From: Actinomycetota bacterium
GTDB taxonomy: Bacteria > Actinomycetota > Actinomycetes > Streptosporangiales > Streptosporangiaceae
Reading direction: 5' to 3'
Length of the DNA: 12,624 nt
NCBI GenBank assembly: GCA_003168295.1
Contig: PMST01000545.1
Span: forward strand, 1-12,624
Shown: positions 1-5,974 of the stretch, one piece after another
Layout of the letters: the number at the start of each line of letters is the position of its first letter
Position numbering within the stretch: position 1 is the stretch's first letter
Notes under the pieces: generated by a model
Seen by the model: the letters and a program-made list of their open reading frames with translations, nothing else
Told to the model about the DNA's origin: nothing
The model's database searches: none
Translations under genes and position numbers: made by a program

Positions 1-164
1 TCGTCGTCGACGACGAGCACGCGTACCGGCGTGCCGTCGGCCCGCTGAATGCCGGCGTTACGAGCGCTGGCCGCCGCCGCGCTGGCGACACCACTGGCCG
101 CGCCGCCCAGCATGCCTGGCCCGGTGTCGCCGGCCGGTGCCGCAGCCGGGCTGTTGTTCTCCAT
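1..164 (-). CDS. Response regulator, N-terminal fragment (partial)
   Basis: Only the first 54 codons are inside the window. Translation from the ATG at 164 gives an Ala/Gly-rich extension of about 45 residues, then GTPVRVLVVDD, the first beta strand and acidic pair that open a CheY-like receiver domain. By family knowledge those Asp residues bind Mg2+ and the phospho-acceptor Asp would lie about 40 residues on, off the edge. The start is supported by a GAGGA-like ribosome site a few bases upstream. The gene begins 5 nt after the CYTH stop on the same strand, so it is probably co-transcribed. An internal ATG at codon 18 would remove part of the low-complexity extension. The output domain cannot be seen, so its target is unknown. 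The receiver call is fairly sure; the exact start is less so. Confidence 0.72.
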   Translation of the reverse strand, partial: MENNSPAAAPAGDTGPGMLGGAASGVASAAAASARNAGIQRADGTPVRVLVVDD

Positions 165-169
165 AGTCC

Positions 170-1003
170 TCAGGCTCGCTCGTTGTCGTCTCCAGGTCCA
201 CAGGACCCGTAAAACCCGCCAAACACCTCGATCGGAGACAATCTGCCCACCTGGCAAGAAGCCATGCGAACCTCATGATCGAATCTGTGCTTAGTATGCC
301 CGCGCCGGGAAGATTCTCCGCCTAAGTTCTCAGCACACGCCATCAATATGTCCTGCTCATCAGGATCCGCTATGAATAAGCTCTGAAGCAGGCGGGCCAG
401 CTTGGACCCAGACGATGACGGTTTCGCGCCGGCCTTACGCAGGACCTGGCCGGCCTCGGCGAGCAGGCCGGCCGCTTCGGGAGCCTCGGAAATGATCTCG
501 ACTTCGATCTCGCGCCACCTGACGGGCTCGTCGTCAGGGTCGCCGAGCCGGGTGGCCGTCACCCGGTCATCGGCGATCTCCAGCATCGCCTCGCCGGTGG
601 GTCCCGGCACTGTCACCACGGTCCGTTCGGTGTCCAGAATGGCGATGGGGCGCAGACGCTGGCCCGCGGTGATGTCCTCGACCTGGGCGGTCAGCCGCGC
701 CGGGACAGACCCGGCGCCGCCCTCGTCGAGCGGTGCGTGCAGTTCCTGCCTGGTGTCCTTGCGGACCGGCAGCTTGAGATGCCAGCCCTCGTCGCTGCCC
801 CCGACGCGACGCCGGAGCGTGATCCGGCTGCGGTGCAGGTCGAGGTTCTCGGTGTCAAAGTAGGTGGCGCTGAGGTAATAGCGTCTCGGCTCCGCCCGCC
901 GGCCGCCCGGCCCGGCCGGGCCGCCGAAGCCGGGCAGGGCAAAGCCGGCCTCCACGTCGTATTTCTGCTCGGTTTCCAGGTGATCGCCATCGACGTTTGT
1001 CAC
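170..1003 (-). CDS. CYTH-domain protein lacking a CHAD domain
   Basis: 277 residues from a GTG start. Residues 10-14 are ETEQK, the ExExK signature of the CYTH (triphosphate tunnel) fold. Further tunnel strands follow: YFDTENLDLHRSRITLRRR (48-66), GWHLKLP (73-79), RQEL (85-88), WREIEVEI (163-170) and SKLARLL (200-206). Family members bind inorganic triphosphate, polyphosphate or nucleotides with divalent metal; the substrate here cannot be inferred. In many actinobacterial relatives a CHAD polyphosphate-binding domain follows the SKLAR motif. Here only about 71 residues follow, and they do not look like CHAD. DNA for this tail (about 181-390) is near 54% GC, well below its surroundings. The gene lies 10 nt after the methyltransferase stop and 5 nt before the response regulator. 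An AGAGG sits almost against the GTG, so the exact start is uncertain. Confidence 0.85.
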   Translation of the reverse strand: MTNVDGDHLETEQKYDVEAGFALPGFGGPAGPGGRRAEPRRYYLSATYFDTENLDLHRSRITLRRRVGGSDEGWHLKLPVRKDTRQELHAPLDEGGAGSVPARLTAQVEDITAGQRLRPIAILDTERTVVTVPGPTGEAMLEIADDRVTATRLGDPDDEPVRWREIEVEIISEAPEAAGLLAEAGQVLRKAGAKPSSSGSKLARLLQSLFIADPDEQDILMACAENLGGESSRRGHTKHRFDHEVRMASCQVGRLSPIEVFGGFYGSCGPGDDNERA

Positions 1004-1013
1004 GCCTCTAAGG

Positions 1014-2363
1014 TTACGTGTGGTACACGACGAACCTCGTGCTGGGCCGCTCGATCAGCAGCCCGCCGCGGGCCGGCCCCGCGTCACCTGGCTCGGCCGC
1101 TGATGACCGCGGGTAGGCGTCGACGTGCAGTCCGGCCGGACCGGGCTGGCCTGCCTGGTCCCAGGCCTGGACATGGGCCGCGAGCCCGGCCGCCAGCGCC
1201 GAACCGTGCGGGCCGAACCCGGCCACCGCCAGCGCGAGCAGACCAGGTGCCGCTGGCGCCCCGCTTCCGCGGGACGGCAACGGGGTGGCGGTGAGCACCG
1301 CGATGCCGCCGGAATCCACGATTCCGGCGGTGGCCCGCAGACCGCGGGTGCGGACCGGCGCCCGCGCGAGCCGGGAGGCGCCCGGCCCGGGCACCTGGCG
1401 ACTCCGCCGACCCAGCCCGCCCGCAGGTCGCTCTTGCGCCACCGTGCACGACCGGGGGTCCCCGGCCGCCAGCCACAGGCCAAGGCCCCAGATGACCTGT
1501 ACGGACCCGGCGCTGACCCCGGTCGCAAGCTCCGCCGGCGGTCCGCCGAGGTAGCCCGCGACCGCCTCGGCGTCGACTTCCTTCCCGTCGGCCAGCATGA
1601 GCCCGTCAGGAAGCATGACCGAGAGCCCGGGTGCCACGAGCACGGTGCGCTCGGGCCCGGCGAGCGGGCCGCGCATCCGCATGAACCCGCAGGGCGCCAG
1701 CGACACGCTACGCCAGTACCCGCCGGCCGTTTCCGGCAGGCCCGCGGGACCCTCGGGGGACGCGGGCTCGAACGCCACCGCGACCTGGGTCCCGCGGACG
1801 TCAAGCGGCACCACGATCCGGCCGCCGGGACTCATCTGGTCCAGCCACGACGGCGCGAGATCGCTGACGCCCACGGTGGCGATCACGCGGTCATACGGCG
1901 CCGACGGCGGGTAGCCCGCGGCGCCGTCCGCGGTCACCACGGTCACGTCCGGGTATCCGGCGCTGGCGAGGTGGTCGCGGGCCTGGGCGGCCACCTCGGC
2001 GTCGATGTCGACGCTGACCACGGTGCCGGCGCTGCCTACGATATGCCTCATCAGCGCGGCGTTGTAGCCGGTCCCGGCGCCGATCTCGAGTACCCGCAGG
2101 CCGGGGGCCAAGTCCAGCTGGTCCAGCATGATCGCCATGATGGCGGGCTGGGAGGAGGAGCTGATCGGCTGCCCGTCGGCGTCGCGCTTGGTCACGATGG
2201 CGTCGTCGCGGTACGCCGACTCAGGCGCCAGCCCGGGCAGGAACAGGTGCCGCGGCACGTCCCGCAGGGCCGCGGCCACGCCGGCGCTGCCGATCCGGTT
2301 GGCGGTGATGACCCGCGCGGCGAGGTGCTCCCGCATCCGCGCTAGCGAGCTCTCATCGCTCAT
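1014..2363 (-). CDS. Protein-L-isoaspartate O-methyltransferase-like SAM-dependent methyltransferase
   Basis: 449 residues from ATG 2363. The N-terminal 200 residues match the PCMT family: RDVPRHLFLP (35-44), AYRDDAIVTK (50-59), SSSSQPAIMAIMLDQL (68-83), and SAM-binding motif I VLEIGAGTGY (91-100). SVDID (117-121), DRVIATVG (158-165) and GGRIVVPL (180-187) follow. Such enzymes methylate isoaspartyl residues of damaged proteins using S-adenosylmethionine in the cytosol; longer actinobacterial members may instead modify peptides. The extra C-terminal half of about 250 residues is Ala/Gly/Pro-rich and ends in a TRFVVYHT-like strand; I do not recognise a separate catalytic domain there. The ATG lies 2 nt after the upstream glycosyltransferase stop, which suggests translational coupling. 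The open frame extends further upstream, but that part is out-of-frame overlap with the GT gene. Methyltransferase is sure; the isoaspartyl substrate is inferred. Confidence 0.88.
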   Translation of the reverse strand: MSDESSLARMREHLAARVITANRIGSAGVAAALRDVPRHLFLPGLAPESAYRDDAIVTKRDADGQPISSSSQPAIMAIMLDQLDLAPGLRVLEIGAGTGYNAALMRHIVGSAGTVVSVDIDAEVAAQARDHLASAGYPDVTVVTADGAAGYPPSAPYDRVIATVGVSDLAPSWLDQMSPGGRIVVPLDVRGTQVAVAFEPASPEGPAGLPETAGGYWRSVSLAPCGFMRMRGPLAGPERTVLVAPGLSVMLPDGLMLADGKEVDAEAVAGYLGGPPAELATGVSAGSVQVIWGLGLWLAAGDPRSCTVAQERPAGGLGRRSRQVPGPGASRLARAPVRTRGLRATAGIVDSGGIAVLTATPLPSRGSGAPAAPGLLALAVAGFGPHGSALAAGLAAHVQAWDQAGQPGPAGLHVDAYPRSSAAEPGDAGPARGGLLIERPSTRFVVYHT

Positions 2364-2365
2364 GG

Positions 2366-3781
2366 CTACACCCGCCAGGTCCCTGGGTTCCTGGCCGGCC
2401 GGAACCACATCCGCAGCGCGGCGATGGCGAGAGCGGCGAGGGCGATCAGGCCGGCCAGCACGAAGATGTTCCCGGCCAGCAGCTGGAGGCCATGCCAGTG
2501 GAATTCGTGGTACCAGGGCTTGTCGCCGGTCGCGAAATAGGTGGCGGGGCCGTACCAGACCAGGCCGGCCGGGGTGAGCCCGGCCGAAGCGTCCCAGAAC
2601 TGAGGCCACGCGCCGAACACCACGAGCAGCCCGCCCGCGGCGGCCCACCACGCGGCCCGGACCGGACCTTTCGCCTGGGCCCCCAGATGAGCCAGCAGCG
2701 CGATGCCCAGCGCCACCCAGACCCAGTGATGATCCCAGCTCAGCGGGGAGACCAGCAGGCCGGTCAGCGCGCAGGCCAGCATGGCGGGCACCGGGTGGCC
2801 GGCCCGGTACAGGACGGCGGCGGCGATCAGGCCGATGATCACGACCAGCGCGGCCGCCGCGATCCACGGTGTGCTGCCGGAGGTGACGCTGCCGGCCAGC
2901 CGGGTCAGGACCCCCCGCAGCGACTGGTTGCCCCTGGTGCCCAGGAACACGATCCGGTTCGCGTTGAGGAACAGCCTGTCGGCCCAGTAGTCACCGGAAT
3001 CCCGGGGCGCAATCGCGTAGCCGAGCGCCACCGTCGCCGCGAATACCGCCGTGGCCGTGGCGGCCTGCCGGAACTTGCGTACCAGCAGCAGGTACGGAAT
3101 GAAGATCAGCGGGGTCAGCTTCACCCCGGCCGCGATCCCGATCCCGATGCCGTGCCACCAGCGCGTGCGGGCGCCCGGAACCAGCGCGGCCCCCGTGAGC
3201 AGGTCGGCGGTGATGAGCGCCATCAGCAGCAGGTTGACCTGGCCCAGGCTCAGCGTCTGCTGGACCGGCTCGGTGAGCAGGGCCAGCGCCGAGGTGCCGA
3301 AGGTCGCGCCGAGCCTGACGCCGCGCCGGTCGCGGTAGCCGAGGGCGCCGAACGTCAGCCAGGCCGACAGGCCCAGAGCGCCCAGGCTGGCCAGCGTCAT
3401 CACCCAGCGCAGCACCGTCCACGGCAGCACGGAGGCGACGGCGAAGACCACCGCGGCGAACGGGGGATAGGTGAACTGGACGCCGTTCTGGCCGGTCCAG
3501 TCGTACAGCGGGGATGCCCGGTGACCGTCGTAGGCGGGGGCGATGTGCCTGATGATCAGCCCGCCGTCGCGGTACACCACCAGGTCACGCATGGCGGCCA
3601 GATAGGACAGGTGGGTGACCAGGTCTGCCAGGTAGAGGGCCAGCACCGCCACAAGCAGCAGGGCCCCGGCAGGCAGCAGCCACCTGGCCCCCTCTCGTGG
3701 GGGACCGGTGGCTGTCGTCGTCTGGGCCGCCGCCGACTCTGCCCGCACCGCGAACGTCCCTTCGTCAGGCACCATCATCAT
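2366..3781 (-). CDS. GT87 (DUF2029) polyprenol-phosphate-mannose-type glycosyltransferase, integral membrane
   Basis: 471 residues with about ten to twelve hydrophobic helices, the first near residues 34-56. Recognisable GT87 features are RDLVVYRDGG (65-74) in the first outer loop, where the family carries its conserved catalytic Asp (here probably D66), then FTYPPFAAVVF (103-113), LGQVNLLLMAL (179-189), GVKLTPLIFIPYLLL (219-233), NQSLRG (285-290) and SPLSWDHHWVW (345-355). GT-C enzymes of this family (PimE is the best-known mycobacterial member) move mannose from a polyprenyl-phosphate donor onto lipid or glycan acceptors on the outer face of the membrane. The acceptor here is unknown. The gene starts with ATGATGATG after a leader without a clear ribosome site. 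It heads the four-gene operon and is preceded by a putative promoter and a 7-bp palindrome. Its TAG stop lies 2 nt before the methyltransferase ATG. Confidence 0.87.
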   Translation of the reverse strand: MMMVPDEGTFAVRAESAAAQTTTATGPPREGARWLLPAGALLLVAVLALYLADLVTHLSYLAAMRDLVVYRDGGLIIRHIAPAYDGHRASPLYDWTGQNGVQFTYPPFAAVVFAVASVLPWTVLRWVMTLASLGALGLSAWLTFGALGYRDRRGVRLGATFGTSALALLTEPVQQTLSLGQVNLLLMALITADLLTGAALVPGARTRWWHGIGIGIAAGVKLTPLIFIPYLLLVRKFRQAATATAVFAATVALGYAIAPRDSGDYWADRLFLNANRIVFLGTRGNQSLRGVLTRLAGSVTSGSTPWIAAAALVVIIGLIAAAVLYRAGHPVPAMLACALTGLLVSPLSWDHHWVWVALGIALLAHLGAQAKGPVRAAWWAAAGGLLVVFGAWPQFWDASAGLTPAGLVWYGPATYFATGDKPWYHEFHWHGLQLLAGNIFVLAGLIALAALAIAALRMWFRPARNPGTWRV

Positions 3782-3786
3782 CGGCT

Positions 3787-3813
3787 GGCACGAATTGTGT
3801 CGTGCCGATGATA
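3787..3813 (-). promoter_or_regulatory. Putative promoter and palindromic operator of the GT87-PCMT-CYTH-RR operon
   Basis: Read on the minus strand, a TATCAT -10-like hexamer (3813-3808) is followed by GGCACGA, a 6-nt spacer, and TCGTGCC. The two arms (3787-3793 and 3800-3806) are perfectly complementary. The palindrome therefore covers the expected transcription start, 6 nt before the ATG at 3781, where a dimeric repressor could act, or it could fold as a 5'UTR hairpin. No convincing -35 hexamer is visible. The assignment is inference from position and symmetry. Confidence 0.35.
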
Positions 3814-3846
3814 GTGCCTCAGGTGCGGATCAGGCCGGGGACAGGC

Positions 3847-4467
3847 TTACCCGATGGTCTGGGTGTCCTCGGACTTGCCGGTGGGGGTGAAGGTTGTGGG
3901 GGTGGCGGTGGCGGGGACCCTGGTCGGCAGCGTCCGGGTGTCCTCGTCATCGATCCTGTCCGCCGGGACGGTCTCGGTGACCGGTTCGACGGTCCTGATC
4001 CCGGCCGGCACCGAGGCGATCCGGCCGAAGGCCGTGGCCGCGATGAACACGACGACGACGCCGAGGGCGGAGAAGAAGCCCAGCTGCTCCATGAGCCGCG
4101 AGTACACGGTGGAGCCGGCCGGCGAGCCGCCCAGCGTGACGTGGTGGTTCCACAGCGGGCTGAGCATGGTGCCGAGGGTGAACCAGGCGCCGGCCGCCGC
4201 GGCCAGCAGCGCGCCGAACAGCCCGGTGTGCCTGCGGCCGGCGATCATGAGCAAGAAGCCGCCGAGGAAGACCGCCGCGCCGGGCAGCAGCTCCAGCCAC
4301 AGCCGGGCCGTGTTGTAGGTCCAGGCTTTGTCGGGCGTGTAGGCGTAGTGGAAATAGGGTCCGACGAAGGGGATGAGTGCGCCCCACAGCCCGAGCAGGA
4401 TCAGCAGGAATCCGCTGAATGCCCCTCGACTGCGCCGCATCTGCAGCATCCCAGCCATGCGTATCAC
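3847..4467 (-). CDS. Hypothetical membrane protein with four predicted helices
   Basis: I do not recognise the family. From GTG 4467 it has 206 residues. Four hydrophobic segments are visible near residues 18-38, 57-77, 82-104 and 128-148. The loop between the first two contains YFHYAYTPDKAWTYN, and that between the third and fourth contains WNHHVTLGGSPAGS. The last 55 residues are hydrophilic, acidic, then Thr/Pro-rich, and probably cytosolic. ATG codons at 4458 and 4449 are alternative starts; a GGGA sits about 10 nt upstream of ATG 4458, so the protein may be 203 residues. It ends 65 nt before the GT87 ATG on the same strand and may be partly co-transcribed with that operon. It is divergent from selA, with about 100 bp between the starts. 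It resembles small envelope-associated membrane proteins of actinomycetes, but no function is inferred. Confidence 0.7.
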   Translation of the reverse strand: MIRMAGMLQMRRSRGAFSGFLLILLGLWGALIPFVGPYFHYAYTPDKAWTYNTARLWLELLPGAAVFLGGFLLMIAGRRHTGLFGALLAAAAGAWFTLGTMLSPLWNHHVTLGGSPAGSTVYSRLMEQLGFFSALGVVVVFIAATAFGRIASVPAGIRTVEPVTETVPADRIDDEDTRTLPTRVPATATPTTFTPTGKSEDTQTIG

Positions 4468-4557
4468 ATCCCGGATGAGTCAACGATTTTGATTGTGCGG
4501 GCCTGACTATCCGCCCCACTACCCGGATCGGGACGGTGTATTCCGCGACCGCGCAGG

Positions 4558-4563
4558 TATCGT
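4558..4563 (+). promoter_or_regulatory. Putative -10 element (TATCGT) for a leaderless selA transcript
   Basis: TATCGT fits TANNNT and ends 7 nt before the GTG chosen as the selA start. That places the transcription start at or next to the GTG and would explain the absence of a convincing ribosome-binding site. The -35 region (around 4535) is weak. Confidence 0.4.
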
Positions 4564-4570
4564 TCGCGGG

Positions 4571-5902
4571 GTGGATACCAGGCGGCTCGTGCCGCGAACC
4601 GACCGGCTGCTGGCCGATCCCCGGCTGGCGGCGGCTGAGCGCCGACTGGGCCGGGGACTGGTCAAGGCGGCGATCGGGCGTGCGCAGCAGCGGGCCAGAG
4701 ACGGGCTGATCACGCCGGAGGAGGTCGCGGACGCGGCCGTCGCCGAGCTGCCCGCCCGCGCCGCCGGGCTGACCCCGGTGATCAACGCGACCGGCGTGAT
4801 CGTGCACACCAACCTGGGCCGGGCCCCGCTATCGGCGGCGGCTGTGGACGCGATCACCGCGGCCGCGGGCTCCTGCGACGTCGAGTTCGACCTGGCCTCG
4901 GGCGTGCGGGCCCGCCGCGGCGCCGGCGCGCTTGACGCCCTGGCCCGCGCCGTCCCTGACGCCGAGGCGGTGGCCGTGGTCAACAACAACGCCGCCGCCC
5001 TGGTCCTCGCGGCGACGGCTCTGGCCCGCTCGCGGGCCGCCGAGATCGTGGTGAGCCGCGGGGAGCTGATCGAGATCGGCGACCGCTTCCGGCTGCCCGA
5101 CCTGCTGGCCAGCACCGGCGCGCGGCTGCGCGAAGTGGGCACGACCAACCGCACGGCCATCGCGGATTATGCCGACGCGACCGGTCCGCGGACCGCGTTC
5201 ATCCTCAAGGTGCACCCGTCCAACTTCCGCATCGAGGGCTTCACCGCCGCCGTGACCGTGCCCGAGCTGGCCGGGCTGGGGGAGACCCACGGCGTTCCCG
5301 TGGTGTTCGATATCGGCTCCGGGCTGCTCGCCCCGCATCCGCAGCTGCCCGACGAGCCGAGCGCCGCGACCGCCCTGCGGGACGGCGCGGCCCTGGTCAC
5401 CGCGAGCGGCGACAAGCTGCTCGGCGGCCCGCAGGCGGGGCTGCTGCTCGGCCGGGCCGACCTGGTGCGCCGGCTGACCCGGCACCCCCTGGCCCGTGCG
5501 CTGCGGGTGGACAAGCTGACCCTCGCCGCGCTCGAGGCCACTCTCGCCGGACCGGTATCGCCGGTGGCCCAGGCGCTGGCCGCCGACGCCGCATCCCTTT
5601 TTCACCGAGCCGAACGGGCGGTGGTCCTGCTGCACGCCACTGGCCTGGACGCCCGCGTGGTGCAGGGCCAGGCCGCGGTCGGCGGCGGCGGGGCACCCGG
5701 GGTGCTCCTGCCCAGCGCGGCGGTCAGCCTGCCCGAGTCCCTGGCCGTCCCGCTGCGATGCGGTCCGCAGGTCTCCCGCGGCGAGTTCCCCGCCGTGGTC
5801 GGCCGGCTGGAGGGCGGCCGGCTGCTGCTTGACCTGCGTTCGGTGCCGCCGGACGATGATGATCGCCTGGCTGCGGCTATCGTCGCCGCCGCCCACGGCT
5901 AG
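4571..5902 (+). CDS. selA: L-seryl-tRNA(Sec) selenium transferase (selenocysteine synthase)
   Basis: This PLP enzyme converts seryl-tRNA(Sec) to selenocysteyl-tRNA(Sec) using selenophosphate made by SelD, in the cytosol, as a large homo-oligomer. From GTG 4571 it has 443 residues, normal for the family. It opens with LVPRTDRLLADPRL, as many SelA proteins do. Then come INATGVIVHTNLGRAPL (71-87), VEFDLASG (104-111), an Asn-rich VVNNNAAALVLA, SRGELIEIGDRFRLPDLLASTGARL, VGTTNRT, and KVHPSNFRIEGF. The PLP lysine is in SGDKLLGGPQAG, K282 by this start. The open frame extends to a TTG at 4493, but those 26 residues look non-homologous, and a -10-like TATCGT lies 7 nt before GTG 4571, so I prefer that start. 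selB follows after a 72-bp gap with an inverted repeat, suggesting a selAB unit. The Ser-tRNA substrate, selC, is also in the window. Confidence 0.97.
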   Translation: MDTRRLVPRTDRLLADPRLAAAERRLGRGLVKAAIGRAQQRARDGLITPEEVADAAVAELPARAAGLTPVINATGVIVHTNLGRAPLSAAAVDAITAAAGSCDVEFDLASGVRARRGAGALDALARAVPDAEAVAVVNNNAAALVLAATALARSRAAEIVVSRGELIEIGDRFRLPDLLASTGARLREVGTTNRTAIADYADATGPRTAFILKVHPSNFRIEGFTAAVTVPELAGLGETHGVPVVFDIGSGLLAPHPQLPDEPSAATALRDGAALVTASGDKLLGGPQAGLLLGRADLVRRLTRHPLARALRVDKLTLAALEATLAGPVSPVAQALAADAASLFHRAERAVVLLHATGLDARVVQGQAAVGGGGAPGVLLPSAAVSLPESLAVPLRCGPQVSRGEFPAVVGRLEGGRLLLDLRSVPPDDDDRLAAAIVAAAHG

Positions 5903-5905
5903 TTT

Positions 5906-5958
5906 CATGATCGTGGCCAGTTTGCGGCAAATAGCGCCCGTTTCTGGCCACGATCATG
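5906..5958. repeat. Perfect 15-bp inverted repeat with 23-nt loop in the selA-selB gap
   Basis: CATGATCGTGGCCAG at 5906-5920 is exactly complementary to CTGGCCACGATCATG at 5944-5958. The loop (5921-5943) begins with a small palindrome TTTGC-G-GCAAA. The element starts 3 bp after the selA stop and ends 16 bp before the selB ATG, filling almost all of the gap. There is no T tract, so it is not a textbook intrinsic terminator. It could be a palindromic dispersed repeat (REP/MITE-like), an RNA hairpin that tunes selB translation, or a dimer-binding site. The sequence shows the symmetry; the role is open. Confidence 0.9.
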
Positions 5959-5974
5959 GTTGCGGGCAGCGCCC

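Noticed and set aside
1125..2345. Long plus-strand open frame (406 codons) opposite the methyltransferase
   Set aside because: Composition is typical of an antisense shadow; the minus strand carries clear SAM-binding motifs.
2364..2867. N-terminal extension of the methyltransferase frame beyond ATG 2363
   Set aside because: It lies entirely within the GT87 coding region in another frame and is Arg/Gly/Pro-rich; PCMT homology starts after ATG 2363.
2492..3811. Long plus-strand open frame (439 codons) opposite the GT87 gene
   Set aside because: Its product is Arg/Gln/Gly-rich with no fold signature; it is a high-GC antisense shadow of a clear GT87 protein.
4493..4570. selA start at TTG 4493
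   Set aside because: The extra 26 residues do not resemble SelA N-termini and the leader contains a -10-like element; GTG 4571 fits better.
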